64,000 nt of DNA from contig NZ_CP053831.1 in the NCBI RefSeq assembly GCF_013372205.1, positions 930,001 to 994,000 of the forward strand, in the 5' to 3' direction. A program made the translations under genes and the position numbers. Numbering within the stretch: position 1 is the first letter of the stretch; the number at the start of each line of letters is the position of its first letter. The notes below the pieces were generated by a model. It had not been told where the DNA came from. It saw only the letters and a list, made by a program, of their open reading frames with translations, and did no database searches. Of this stretch, positions 45,278 through 55,053 are shown piece after piece. Source of the stretch: Campylobacter mucosalis (GTDB lineage: Bacteria; Campylobacterota; Campylobacteria; Campylobacterales; Campylobacteraceae).

Positions 45278-45375
45278 TTTTTCGTTTAGACGAGGCGGTT
45301 TTAGATTTTCAAGCGGAGCATACACAAAGTATGTGAGCATTGAAATTTTAAAACCAACAAAGTATAAACGAAAAA
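45278..45375. repeat. Nested inverted repeat (98 bases), REP-like element or RNA
   Basis: Outer arms TTTTTCGTTTA (45278-45288) and TAAACGAAAAA (45365-45375) are perfect. Middle arms of 16 bases (45297-45312 and 45340-45355) pair at 14 positions plus one G-U. Inner CATAC/GTATG (45319-45323, 45329-45333) closes a 5-base loop. Three concentric stems in 98 bases are well beyond chance. I have the impression similar palindromes occur between genes in other Campylobacter genomes, but cannot verify it. Confidence 0.75.
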
Positions 45376-45385
45376 GACAAACAGA

Positions 45386-46486
45386 CTACAAACGCTTTAA
45401 CAAAGCTCCGCATTCTAAATGATGAGTATTTGCAAACTGATCAAACCCCGCAAACCGCACTATCTTATGCGTTCTTACAAGCTCACGCAGATTCTCTTTT
45501 AACGTAGCAGGATTACAGGATATATAGATAATATTTTCATAGTTTTTGATAAACTCTATCACGTTTTTGCTTAGCCCGGCGCGCGGCGGATCAACCAAAA
45601 TATGACTAAAATCATAGCTAAAAATGTCTAAATTTTTAAGGCGATTAAACTCACGCTCACGATTAAACGCACTCATTAGCTCATCAGCACTAAGTCGCAC
45701 GAAATTTATATTTTTTATATTGTTTAACTCGCAATTTTTCGTAGCATTTTTAATCGAGCTTTTTGAAATTTCAGTGGCCAAAACCGCTCTAAAATTCTCG
45801 CTTAAAGGCAATGTAAAGTTGCCGTGTCCGCAGTAAAGCTCAAGCAAATCAGTGCCGTTTTTAACGCAACTTTTAGCCCAGCCTATCATACTTTCATTTA
45901 CCTTTTTATTTGGCTGGATAAAGGCGTTTTCATCGTAATTTAGCGTATAAATTTTATCATCAATATTTAGCTCATCGCTTAAATTTGGCTCATCTAAAAT
46001 GATTTTTACACCCTTGCTTCTAGCTATAAAATTTACGTTTTTAAACGCCGATTTTAAAATTTCAAGCTCATTTTTAAAACTCTCATTAAGCCTTTTATGA
46101 TAGAGCAAAACACACAAAAGCTCACTAGTGCTATTAATAAACTCAACCCCAAAAAGCTTTGATTTTAGCCCCTCAAATTGACCCAAAATCTCAATTAAGT
46201 TTGGCATAAAATCATAAATTTTACGGCTTACCTTTGGGCAGTTTTTAATTAAAATTTTATTGCCATTTACGCCGTTCATCGTGTATGAAATAGCGTCATT
46301 TTCGTGCCAAATACCAAATTCAGCACGAGTTCTATAATGACTCTCATCGCTTTTAAAAAATTCAAAATCGCCACCATAAAACTCGCTAAAATTTTCGCGT
46401 AAAAATTCTAGCTTAAAATCAACCTGTTTATCATAAGGGTTAAAAAGAGTGCAACTACCACACTCTTTTAAATGCAAACAATCCAC
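45386..46486 (-). CDS. trmA: tRNA (uracil-5-)-methyltransferase TrmA
   Basis: SAM-dependent m5U54 methylase. Motifs LELYCGHGNFTLPLSE, ILVDPPRAGLS and the catalytic-Cys motif YISCNPATLKENL; the catalytic base Glu is in HHLECGALL at the end. The N-terminus keeps CLHLKECGSCTLF. 366 residues, as E. coli TrmA. ATG shares one base with the nhaC stop. Confidence 0.93.
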   Translation of the reverse strand: MDCLHLKECGSCTLFNPYDKQVDFKLEFLRENFSEFYGGDFEFFKSDESHYRTRAEFGIWHENDAISYTMNGVNGNKILIKNCPKVSRKIYDFMPNLIEILGQFEGLKSKLFGVEFINSTSELLCVLLYHKRLNESFKNELEILKSAFKNVNFIARSKGVKIILDEPNLSDELNIDDKIYTLNYDENAFIQPNKKVNESMIGWAKSCVKNGTDLLELYCGHGNFTLPLSENFRAVLATEISKSSIKNATKNCELNNIKNINFVRLSADELMSAFNREREFNRLKNLDIFSYDFSHILVDPPRAGLSKNVIEFIKNYENIIYISCNPATLKENLRELVRTHKIVRFAGFDQFANTHHLECGALLKRL

Positions 46487-48171
46487 TAAGCCTCAACCTT
46501 TTTACCAACAAATCTAACAAGTGCCCAAGTAGCAATCAAGCCAAGCGGTAGAGTAGCCCAAGCACTAAGCCCAAGTGCCGTAGGGATATAGCCAACAAAA
46601 ATCGTAATAAGACCAACGCTAATAGCATAAGGCATTTGGGTCGTTACGTGATCTATGTGGTTACAACCTGCTCCCATTGAGCTTAAAATCGTAGTATCTG
46701 ATATCGGAGAGCAGTGGTCGCCAAATATCGCACCTGTTAAAACAGCGGATATATTTACTATCATATAAGAGTGCATAGCGTCACCACTAAGCCCATAATG
46801 AACGCCAACTGCGTTTGCTAAAGGTATAGCAAGAGGCATTAAAATGCCCATTGTGCCGTAGCTCGTGCCTGTTGAAAAAGATATAAAAGAGCCTAAAACA
46901 AATATAGCAACTGGCAGGATAAATTTTGGTGTGCTTTGGCTAAGGAGTTCGACCAAATAGCGACTTGTTCCAAGCTCTTTAATAACAGAGCTTAAGCTCC
47001 AAGCAAGAAGCAAGATCACAATCGTTATAATCATCGTCTTCCAACCCTTTACCCAAGTGCTAATAGCCTCTTTAACGCCAAAAATTTTACGCCAAACACC
47101 AATTGTTATCGCAACTATCGTAGCAAGTAGTGCTGATTGAAAAAGTGCTACTGAAGCGTCAGCAGCACCAAAAGTTTCCCTAAATGTATTAAAGCTAAGT
47201 GGATTTTCTAGGGCTAATTTTAAAGCCTCTCCATCAAGTGCCTTTAAACCACTAAAATAAAAACTTACAAACGCCCCAACTATCAATACAAAAAGTGGCA
47301 CGACCGCGTTTGACATAGCAAGTCTTACGCCCTCTTTTGGCTCTAGAGTCTTATCCTCAATATCTTCCATCATAACCTTACCAGAGTGCAACTCTCCGCG
47401 TCTAGCACGGCGTTCAGCCGTTAGCATTGAGCCAAACTCACGCCCCATAAATGCCGTATAAACTATAAAAAATAGTATGAAGATATTATAAAATCTATAA
47501 GGAATAGTTTCTATAAAAATTCCATAAGCGTTTATATCGGTTACTCCAATAAGTTCATATCCGTTTTTAATAAGCGAAATTTCAAGCCCAACCCACGTTG
47601 AGATGATAGCAATACCAGCAATCGGGGCCGCCGTGGCGTCAATGATAAAGGCTAGTTTTTCACGGCTGATTTTAAATTTATCTGTTATTGGACGCATTAT
47701 TGGACCGACAATTAAAGCATTTGCATAGTCATCAAAAAACACAAAAATACCCATAACCCAAGTTGAAATTTGAGCTGATATGCCTGTTTTTGCCTTTTTA
47801 CTAAGCCAAAGTGCGACCGCTTTTGTACCACCCATTTTAGTTATAAGTGCGACCACACCACCAATACAAAGCACTTGAAGCATAATACCAGCATTCCAGC
47901 TGTCAGCCATAGAACCAACTATACGCTCAACTATACCCGTAAAGCCTTTAACAAATGACATAAAGATAGTTTCGTTTATGATATTTATTAAAAACGTTCC
48001 ACTAAAAACGCCTATAAAAAGCGATAATATAACATCTTTGGTTATAAACGCAAGTGCTATTGCTACAACTGGCGGGACAAGCGTCCATATGCCAAAAATT
48101 TTGGCATTTTCCGCCGCGTCAGCAAAAAGCGTAAGCGGCAACAAAGCTAAAAACAAAAAATTTCTACTCAT
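46486..48171 (-). CDS. nhaC: NhaC-family Na+/H+ antiporter
   Basis: 561 residues, about 12 membrane segments beginning after a signal-like start (LFLALLPLTLFADA). VFFDDYANALIVGPIMRP and ATAAPIAGIAIISTWVGLE, then FSTGTSYGTMGILMPLAIPLA and GDHCSPISDTTILSSMGAGC, are the repeated ion-path motifs of the NhaC group. Its size and the residues H/C in GDHCSPISDTT fit NhaC-like exchangers; amino-acid exchange (e.g. malate/lactate) cannot be excluded. Confidence 0.85.
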   Translation of the reverse strand: MSRNFLFLALLPLTLFADAAENAKIFGIWTLVPPVVAIALAFITKDVILSLFIGVFSGTFLINIINETIFMSFVKGFTGIVERIVGSMADSWNAGIMLQVLCIGGVVALITKMGGTKAVALWLSKKAKTGISAQISTWVMGIFVFFDDYANALIVGPIMRPITDKFKISREKLAFIIDATAAPIAGIAIISTWVGLEISLIKNGYELIGVTDINAYGIFIETIPYRFYNIFILFFIVYTAFMGREFGSMLTAERRARRGELHSGKVMMEDIEDKTLEPKEGVRLAMSNAVVPLFVLIVGAFVSFYFSGLKALDGEALKLALENPLSFNTFRETFGAADASVALFQSALLATIVAITIGVWRKIFGVKEAISTWVKGWKTMIITIVILLLAWSLSSVIKELGTSRYLVELLSQSTPKFILPVAIFVLGSFISFSTGTSYGTMGILMPLAIPLANAVGVHYGLSGDAMHSYMIVNISAVLTGAIFGDHCSPISDTTILSSMGAGCNHIDHVTTQMPYAISVGLITIFVGYIPTALGLSAWATLPLGLIATWALVRFVGKKVEA

Positions 48172-48185
48172 TAAATCCCCTTAAA

Positions 48186-48932
48186 TTAATCTCTCTCAAA
48201 ATAAAATCCAGCCCAACTCTGCGTAGTCGCCATAACTTCAAGACGATTTACATTTACGCTCTTTGGCAAATTTATACAATTTAAAACTATCATCGCTATA
48301 TCATCAGCGGTAATAAACTGAGTTCCCTCATAAACAGCGTCCGCTTTTGTCTTATCACCCCTAAATCTAACCTCGCTAAACTCGGTCTTACAAATCCCTG
48401 GAGCAATATCTGTCACACGAATATTTAATCCACGCAAATCATTTCTAAGGTTGTAGCTAAACTGCTTCACAAACGCCTTTGTGCCACCATAAACATTGCC
48501 ACCAGCATAAGGCCAAGCCCCAGCGACCGAGCCAAGGTTAAAAATATAGCCTGACTTTCGCTCTTTCATAATCGGCAAAACCGCCTTTGTAGAGTATAAA
48601 AGTCCCTTAATATTCGTATCTATCATAATCTCGCAATCATCAATACTCATATCATTAAACCCATCAGCACCAAGAGCAAGACCTGCGTTATTTACTAAAA
48701 TTTCAATATCTCTAAAATTTTCAGGCAAGTTTTTAATAGCGTCAAAAACAGCCTCTTTATCCCTAATATCACAAGCAATTATATGCGTATTACCAAGCTC
48801 ATTTGCAAGGTTTTCAAGCCTATCTTTTCTGCGTCCAAGTGCGATGATTTTATAACCCTCAAGCGAAAGTTTCTTTGCTATCGCCTCGCCAAAACCAGAT
48901 GTCGCACCAGTGATAAAAGCCGTCTGCTTCAT
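48186..48932 (-). CDS. Short-chain dehydrogenase (YdfG-like)
   Basis: 248 residues, classical SDR: NADP loop TGATSGFGEAIAKKL, NNAG at 85-88, catalytic Ser in NLGSVAGAWPYAGGNVYGGTKAF with Tyr and Lys (YxxxK). Closest to YdfG, which oxidises serine, threonine and 3-hydroxy acids. GGAGGG lies 4-9 bases before ATG 48930-48932, one of the best ribosome sites in the window. Confidence 0.9.
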   Translation of the reverse strand: MKQTAFITGATSGFGEAIAKKLSLEGYKIIALGRRKDRLENLANELGNTHIIACDIRDKEAVFDAIKNLPENFRDIEILVNNAGLALGADGFNDMSIDDCEIMIDTNIKGLLYSTKAVLPIMKERKSGYIFNLGSVAGAWPYAGGNVYGGTKAFVKQFSYNLRNDLRGLNIRVTDIAPGICKTEFSEVRFRGDKTKADAVYEGTQFITADDIAMIVLNCINLPKSVNVNRLEVMATTQSWAGFYFERD

Positions 48933-48941
48933 AACACCCTC

Positions 48942-50117
48942 CTACTCATAAATATTTGATTTTACGCCTAAATTTTGTAAAAATTTCACGTTTTCATCGT
49001 TTTTATATTTTTTGGCATAGTCAAGGACACTAAATCCTATATCATCAATGTCATTTAAATTTGCACCATTTTGGATGAGAATATCTAAAATTTCAGGCGT
49101 TGAGTATGCGGCAGCATCCATTAAAACACTCTTGTTCGTATGCTCTAAAGCACACAAATTTATATAAAACGGCAAACTCTCTCCGACATTTAAAATAGCA
49201 CTTTTTGTATTTTCATCAATGATTTTCTCATTTACATTAGCACCATTTTGGATAAGAAGCCTTATCATATCTATATTGTTTAACTCAACAGCGTAAAATA
49301 AAATACTCTTGCCAAACGCATTTTTATAATTTACATCGGCACCATTTTGTATGAGAAATTTCATATTTTCATAAGAGCCAAGCGCAAAAAACAATGCACT
49401 CTCATCGCCAACATTTATCTGAGCACCTAGCTTTAAAATTTGAGAGATGATGTCAACTGACTTATTTAAAACAAGTGCGGTTTTTAAAATTTCATCTATC
49501 TGCTTTAGCGTAAAATTTTTAGAGTATAAAATGGCAAGAATGCCGTCATAGCTTATATTTTTATCGCTTAAAGCCTTTTGCTCTTGAGTGATATCTGGCA
49601 AATTATTCATATCAGGATAACTTGCCACCGAGTATTTTAAAATTTCATTTAAAACAGAGGTAGCAAAATACGCAGCTTCTAAAGTCTTAAACCCTTTTTG
49701 CTCATAAAATTTTACAAGTGGAGTTTGAGCGTGATTATAAGCGTCCCAAAACTCGCTAAATTTTGAGTAATTATAAAAACTTTGATAACCCCAATACCTA
49801 AAATATCCGCTCCAAATATCTTTTAACCTCTCAGTTTCTTCTGGTTTTAATAGCGTCTTAGCATACTCTCTTGGCGAAAAAGATGCCTGAATAAGTGTGG
49901 TTTTTAGTGCGTTTATGTTACTAGCTACTGCTGTTGCCCCTATGCAGTTTGCATTATCAGCTCTGACGACTACAGCTATGTTTAAAAGATCTTTTATCTG
50001 AGGTATTGCCAAAATTGAGCCGTCGCAACCAGGCGAATTTTCAAGCTGCTCACAATCTAAATTTGCATTTGCATATAATGAAAAACATATCAAAAAAATA
50101 GATAAAAATTTCATCAC
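48942..50117 (-). CDS. Exported ankyrin-repeat protein
   Basis: 391 residues with a signal peptide (FLSIFLICFSLYANA). The first 220 residues have no recognised domain, with cysteines in LDCEQLENSPGCDG and ADNANCIGA. The C-terminal part carries three to four ankyrin repeats (FLIQNGADVNYKNAFGKSILFYAV, LLIQNGANVNEK, ILIQNGANLNDIDDIGFSVLDYA). Periplasmic ankyrin proteins bind partners; function unknown. Lies 9 bases before the SDR gene. Confidence 0.82.
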   Translation of the reverse strand: MMKFLSIFLICFSLYANANLDCEQLENSPGCDGSILAIPQIKDLLNIAVVVRADNANCIGATAVASNINALKTTLIQASFSPREYAKTLLKPEETERLKDIWSGYFRYWGYQSFYNYSKFSEFWDAYNHAQTPLVKFYEQKGFKTLEAAYFATSVLNEILKYSVASYPDMNNLPDITQEQKALSDKNISYDGILAILYSKNFTLKQIDEILKTALVLNKSVDIISQILKLGAQINVGDESALFFALGSYENMKFLIQNGADVNYKNAFGKSILFYAVELNNIDMIRLLIQNGANVNEKIIDENTKSAILNVGESLPFYINLCALEHTNKSVLMDAAAYSTPEILDILIQNGANLNDIDDIGFSVLDYAKKYKNDENVKFLQNLGVKSNIYE

Positions 50118-50148
50118 AACTCCTTTAAAACCAGTTATTCTAACAAAT

Positions 50149-52704
50149 TTATAACGAAAACTCGCTTAGCTCGTTAAAATTTAAGTATTGATAAATTTTA
50201 TCCGCTTTATCATTTAGAGAATTTTTAATAATCTCAAAATACTCACTCGCACTTGGGATTCGCCCCAAAATCGCACAAACAGCAGCAAGTTCTGCACTGC
50301 CTAGATAGACCTTTGCCCCCATACCCATTCGGTTGTCAAAATTTCTTGTTGATGTTGAAAAGACGACGGCGTTATCGGCAACTCTTGCTTGATTACCCAT
50401 ACAAAGCGAACAGCCAGGCACCTCAATCCTAGCTCCAGCTGCCCCAAAAACAGAGTAATAACCCTCGCTAGTTAGCTTATCTTTATCCATTTTTGTTGGA
50501 GGCACAACCCAAAGGCGAGTTTTTAATTGTCCTTTGCCACGTAAGACTTCGCCTAATGCCCTATAATGCCCGATATTTGTCATACAGCTACCTACAAAGA
50601 TCTCATCAATGTTTTTTGGACGCCTTTCATCACTTAAAATTTCAGATAGTGTAGCTACATCATCAGGGTCGTTTGGACAGGCTAGAATTGGCTCGGTTAT
50701 ATCATCTAAGTTTATATCAATTGTGTAAGCGTATTTTGCGTTTTTATCTGCCTTTAAAAGGGTTGGATTTTTAAGCCACTCACTCATCTTTTCACGGCGT
50801 CTTTTTAGTGTGTTTGCGTCATTATAACCAGCCTTTATCATCTCATCAATCAAAGCGATATTTGACTTTATATACTCAACAACCGGCTCGGTGTTTAAGG
50901 CGATAGCACAAGCAGCAGCTGAGCGTTCGGCACTTGCGTCACTAAGCTCAAAGGCTTGTTCTACTTTTAAATCACTAAGCCCTTCAATCTCTAAAATTCG
51001 CCCTGCAAAGACATTCTTTTTACCCTTTTTATCAACCGATAAAAGTCCCTGTTTTATGGCGTAGTAAGGTATGGCATTTACCAAATCTCTAAGCGTTATG
51101 CCCTCTCTTAAACTCCCACTAAAACGCACCAGCACAGACTCAGGCATATTTAGTGGCATAGACCCAAGCACCGCTGCAAATGCTACAAGACCGCTACCAG
51201 CAGGAAAGCTAATACCGATAGGAAATCTCGTGTGAGAATCGCCACCAGTGCCGACAGAATCAGGCAAAACCATACGATTTAGCCACGAGTGTATGACGCC
51301 ATCACCCGGTTTTAAACTAACACCACCACGTGAGTTTATAAATTTTGGCAGAGTTTTATGCAAGATCGCATCGCTTGGCTTTGGATAAGCAGCGGTATGA
51401 CAAAAGCTTTGAAGCACAAAATCAGCACCAAATCCAAGACTAGCAAGCTCTTTTATCTCATCTCTTGTCATCGGCCCTGTTGTATCTTGACTGCCAACGG
51501 TTAGAGTTAGTGGCTCACAATACTGCCCAGCCCTAACGCCACTTACGCCACACGCCTTGCCGACCATCTTTTGAGCCAGAGTAAATCCGCTCTCATCATC
51601 AGCCAAAACGTCAGCATTTTTGATAAAAATATCACTTACGGGCTCTAAATTTAACGCCTCTCTTGCCTTTTGTGTAAGCATTTTGCCTATCATTAAAGTC
51701 GTTCTGCCACCAGCCCTTAGCTCATCAGTTATTGTATTTGGCGTGAGTTTAAATGTGCTAACAACCTTGCCGTCCTTTAAAATTTCACCCCTAAAAGGCA
51801 AAATTTCAATCTCATCACCCATATCAAGCAAACTAACGTCAGCGACAATTGGCAAAGCACCGCTATCTTGTGCCGTGTTAAAAAATATCGGAGCGATAGT
51901 CGTGCCAATTACTATGCCACCTGTTTTTTTATTTGGCACACCATTTATCTCATCGCCAAAGTGCCATTGGATTGAGTTTATGCCACTTTTTCTACTTGAA
52001 CCAGTGCCAACAACATCGCCCACATAAACAACCGCCAAACCACGCTCTTTAAGCTCTTTTATCTTATCAAGGGCATTTGTAAGGCGATTTTTAAGCATTG
52101 CATTTGCGTGAAGTGGTATGTCTGAGCGAGTAAAGGCGTCACCTGCTGGACTTAAATCATCAGTATTTGTCTCGCCACTAACTTTAAAAACAACGGCTTT
52201 TATACACTCATCTAGCGGTTTTTTAACCTTAAACCAATCGGCATTTGCCCACGATTTTAAAATTTCAAGTGCAAATTCATTGTGATTTGAAAGTTCTAAA
52301 ATTTCATCAAAATAACTATGGACAAAAATGGTATTTTTAAGTGCCTCGCAAGCCTGCTTAGCTACGTTTTTATCGGCATTTTGTAGGGCTGAGATTAGCA
52401 CTATGACATTATATCCACCAAGCATAGTTGATAGCATTTTAATGGCTGTGATTTTATCAATACCAGAAATTTTTAGCTCGTGATTTATAATCTCATTTAA
52501 AAATTCAGCCTTAATCTTAGCGCTCTCATCAACGCCCGGATTTATGCGAGTGGCTAGAATTTTAATAAGCTCATCTTGGTTTTTATCGTTTTGTTTTAGC
52601 AGATTTACTAGCTCTTTTGTCTGTGTTTCGTTTAATGCAAGTGGCGGCAAACCCTGCTTTGCTCTCTCTTTTATGTGATCGTTATACTGATTTAAAAATT
52701 CCAT
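50149..52704 (-). CDS. acnB: Aconitate hydratase B
   Basis: Citrate-isocitrate isomerase of the TCA cycle, with a [4Fe-4S] cluster. Length 851 and domain order (HEAT-like, domain 4 swivel, then 1-3) match AcnB. Visible: [48 protein letters not shown], and cluster cysteines in [11 protein letters not shown] and [13 protein letters not shown]. Monocistronic or with the ankyrin gene (31 bases downstream). Confidence 0.96.
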   Translation of the reverse strand: MEFLNQYNDHIKERAKQGLPPLALNETQTKELVNLLKQNDKNQDELIKILATRINPGVDESAKIKAEFLNEIINHELKISGIDKITAIKMLSTMLGGYNVIVLISALQNADKNVAKQACEALKNTIFVHSYFDEILELSNHNEFALEILKSWANADWFKVKKPLDECIKAVVFKVSGETNTDDLSPAGDAFTRSDIPLHANAMLKNRLTNALDKIKELKERGLAVVYVGDVVGTGSSRKSGINSIQWHFGDEINGVPNKKTGGIVIGTTIAPIFFNTAQDSGALPIVADVSLLDMGDEIEILPFRGEILKDGKVVSTFKLTPNTITDELRAGGRTTLMIGKMLTQKAREALNLEPVSDIFIKNADVLADDESGFTLAQKMVGKACGVSGVRAGQYCEPLTLTVGSQDTTGPMTRDEIKELASLGFGADFVLQSFCHTAAYPKPSDAILHKTLPKFINSRGGVSLKPGDGVIHSWLNRMVLPDSVGTGGDSHTRFPIGISFPAGSGLVAFAAVLGSMPLNMPESVLVRFSGSLREGITLRDLVNAIPYYAIKQGLLSVDKKGKKNVFAGRILEIEGLSDLKVEQAFELSDASAERSAAACAIALNTEPVVEYIKSNIALIDEMIKAGYNDANTLKRRREKMSEWLKNPTLLKADKNAKYAYTIDINLDDITEPILACPNDPDDVATLSEILSDERRPKNIDEIFVGSCMTNIGHYRALGEVLRGKGQLKTRLWVVPPTKMDKDKLTSEGYYSVFGAAGARIEVPGCSLCMGNQARVADNAVVFSTSTRNFDNRMGMGAKVYLGSAELAAVCAILGRIPSASEYFEIIKNSLNDKADKIYQYLNFNELSEFSL

Positions 52705-52773
52705 TTTGCCATCCTTAAATTTAAAATTGATTTTATCAAAATAATATTTGAATTTGCGTAAAACACGAGTAAT

Positions 52774-53898
52774 TTAACTATCAAAAATATCCCTGTGTAG
52801 AATTTCTTCTAAAACAACCGTAGCATAAGAGCCTTTTTGCAACATAAAACTCATCGTAAAATGGGCATTTTCTTCATTGTATTTAAAATCAAGTTCAGCC
52901 AAATAACTCCACGCAAAACGCCGTGAACCAACCATTTTTTTACTAAACTCAAATGCCTGTGCGTAAATTTCACGCTCTAGCTCGTAAGCAACGCCACTTG
53001 AAGTATAAGCCCTATCTCCCACAATCAAACCATAACTTGTAATATCTCGCCTTAAAAATCGCTCTAGTTCAACGTCTAAATTCTCGCACAAAAAGCATTT
53101 ACCAAATGGATAATGCCCCAAAACTTCGCCCTGTATTAGCTTAAAAAACTGCTTTTGGGATTTTAAATTTTTAGCTGTTTGCGTATCAAATTTATAAATT
53201 TCACAAAGCTCTTTTTGGCTAAAGTCATCGCTAAAGCGTGAAATTTCAACTCTTTTACTTACATATTGATTAAAGAGTTCGCTTTGATAAGCTGAGATTA
53301 AAAAATCGCTAAGTTTTGGATTTTTAAGTCTCTTGCCGTTTAATGTACCGTGTTTTAAAATTTCAAGTCCGCTTGTGGCGTTATCGCCATATTTACCAAA
53401 ACGCTGATAGCCAAAGTAGTTTGGGTAGCCCTGTTTGTCGATATTTAAAAGTGCTTGTTCTAGCTTTTTAGCCTCACTTGACATAACCTTTTTTAGACGT
53501 ATAAAAAATCTATTGCCTTTTAAATGCCCTATTCTTAGCTTGTTATTATGATAGCTTGTGTCTAAAATTTTGAGCTTTTCGTGGCTAAAATTTGACAAAT
53601 TTGTCTCAAATTTTCTTGGCATTGTTAGAAACTGAGTTGTCATACCCTGTTTGTCTTTTAGTCCAGCGTAGCCAAAATCACGCATTTTTACACCGCTAAA
53701 TTCGCTTAAAATCGCAAGTGCTTCTTGTGTTGTAAGATCTTTTTTTTGGATGTGAAGCATTAGATGTTCACCATCCCCACTAGACTCATAAAGTGGCACT
53801 TCACGCACGACAAAATCATCTGAATTTTTAGAAAAATGTGCGTTTATAGGAGCGTGAGTTAGCGAATATAGTGGCTTAAAAGTGGTGTGATCTTGCAT
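52774..53898 (-). CDS. truD: tRNA pseudouridine-13 synthase TruD
   Basis: Catalytic Asp in [15 protein letters not shown], then NYFGYQRFG and the insertion domain. I place the start at ATG 53896-53898 ([14 protein letters not shown]), since the open frame upstream to 53964 only overlaps thiL and reads unlike the family. It overlaps thiL by 23 bases. About 374 residues, normal. Confidence 0.92.
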   Translation of the reverse strand: MQDHTTFKPLYSLTHAPINAHFSKNSDDFVVREVPLYESSGDGEHLMLHIQKKDLTTQEALAILSEFSGVKMRDFGYAGLKDKQGMTTQFLTMPRKFETNLSNFSHEKLKILDTSYHNNKLRIGHLKGNRFFIRLKKVMSSEAKKLEQALLNIDKQGYPNYFGYQRFGKYGDNATSGLEILKHGTLNGKRLKNPKLSDFLISAYQSELFNQYVSKRVEISRFSDDFSQKELCEIYKFDTQTAKNLKSQKQFFKLIQGEVLGHYPFGKCFLCENLDVELERFLRRDITSYGLIVGDRAYTSSGVAYELEREIYAQAFEFSKKMVGSRRFAWSYLAELDFKYNEENAHFTMSFMLQKGSYATVVLEEILHRDIFDS

Positions 53899-54697
53899 TT
53901 GTTTTATATCTTCCTTTCGTTGCTTTGGCAAAAATTGTGATTTTTGTGCGTGTTTTTTTTGCAATTTGCTCTATTTTTGCACGATTTTTGGGCGAAAAAC
54001 TAAATAAAATTTCATACTCTTCGCCACTTTCTAGCTCGTATTTTATCGGTTTTTTTATAAATTTAAAGCCCTTTTTGGCACTAGCACATAACTTTGCTAA
54101 ATCTTGCGTAAGCCCGTCGCTAATATCCATAGCTGAGTTTATAAATTTAGCCGACTTGTAAAAAAATCCATCCCTTAAAATAGGGTCAAAAAATCTAGAT
54201 TTAGGGCTTGTTTTACCAATATTTATAAGACTTTTAAGCGATTTTAAGCTAGAGCCAAGTTTACCAGTATAAGCGATAAAATCGCCATTTTTAAGCCCTT
54301 TTCTAAAAACAGCCTTGGCATTTAAAACCCCAAACACACTAACACTGATACAAATTTTATCACTGCAAATCGTATCTCCGCCAATGATGCTTACGCCGTA
54401 TTTATCACAAGCCTTTTTAATACCGCCATAAAGTCCAGTTATCTGCTCATTTGTAATACTTTTTGGCAGGGCAAGTCCCAAAAGAGCATATTTTGGAGTG
54501 GCATTCATCACGATGATGTCTGAAAAATTTACAATCATCGCCTTATAGCCTATCTGCTCTAAACTAAGCCACTCCCTTTTAAAATGCACATCTTCAAAAA
54601 AGAGATCTTTAGCATAGACCATTTTGCCAAGCACTGCTGCGTCATCGCCTAAAAATTTATTATTAAAATGATTTATTATTAGCTGTTCTTTATCCAT
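53876..54697 (-). CDS. thiL: Thiamine-monophosphate kinase
   Basis: Phosphorylates TMP to thiamine diphosphate. [44 protein letters not shown] and [11 protein letters not shown] are ThiL ATP/Mg sites. 273 residues is short compared with about 325 in E. coli; the C-terminal third is trimmed, as I recall for other Campylobacter. Its 3' end overlaps truD. Confidence 0.92.
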   Translation of the reverse strand: MDKEQLIINHFNNKFLGDDAAVLGKMVYAKDLFFEDVHFKREWLSLEQIGYKAMIVNFSDIIVMNATPKYALLGLALPKSITNEQITGLYGGIKKACDKYGVSIIGGDTICSDKICISVSVFGVLNAKAVFRKGLKNGDFIAYTGKLGSSLKSLKSLINIGKTSPKSRFFDPILRDGFFYKSAKFINSAMDISDGLTQDLAKLCASAKKGFKFIKKPIKYELESGEEYEILFSFSPKNRAKIEQIAKKTRTKITIFAKATKGRYKTNARSHHF

Positions 54698-54732
54698 TTT
54701 TGCATTATATAAAATTTTTAAGCAAAATACGC

Positions 54733-54738
54733 TAAAAT
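54733..54738 (+). promoter_or_regulatory. Putative -10 of rnpB
   Basis: TAAAAT preceded by GC, 6 bases before the expected 5' end of RNase P RNA (54745). The divergent thiL starts at 54697. Confidence 0.45.
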
Positions 54739-54744
54739 GCCGTC

Positions 54745-55053
54745 AGCACAGCAAGTGATCGCTAGAAATAGAGGAAAGTCCGAGCTGCTATAAGACAGAG
54801 TTCCATCTAACGGATGGCTGGGGCAACCCAAGGGAAAGTGTAACAGAAAGCAGACTACCGAGAATCGGAAAAGGTGAAACGGCGGGGTAAGAGCCCACCA
54901 ACGAGCTTGGCAACAAGTGCGTTTATAAACCCAACTCGCAGCAAGAAGGGGTGGTTTTAGTCTTATATTAAACCCTTCGCTCAAGCTTGTATGCAAATGC
55001 AAGATTAGATAAATGATCACTCACGACAGAACTCGGCTTATCGCTGTGCTTTA
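54745..55053 (+). ncRNA. rnpB: RNase P RNA
   Basis: Ribozyme subunit of RNase P. The P4/CR-I motif GAGGAAAGTCC is at 54771-54781; CAACCCAAGGGAAAGTG and ACAGAAAGCAGACTACC, GGGTAAGAGCCCACC and CGACAGAACTCGGCTTA are the other conserved cores. The 5' end AGCACAGC (54745-54752) pairs with GCTGTGCT (55043-55050) to form P1. Length about 309 bases. It ends against the stop of the convergent phosphate permease. Open frames here are shadows. Confidence 0.95.

Larger units (their letters stand above)
44934..45385. other. Gene-free stretch with structured elements
   Basis: Between trmA (ends 45386) and ilvA (starts 44933), both minus strand. No open frame is convincing. It holds a large nested hairpin (45278-45375) and a minus-strand terminator-like hairpin (45145-45185). 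The ilvA promoter must lie in the lower part. AAATTGTGAAGTATCG near 45024 partly repeats AAATCGTGAAGTATTT near 45266, which could be a second, truncated copy of the element edge. Confidence 0.7.

Noticed and set aside
54718-55020. 100-residue minus-strand open frame over the rnpB region
   Set aside because: It lies fully inside the RNase P RNA, whose conserved cores and P1 pairing are clear on the plus strand.
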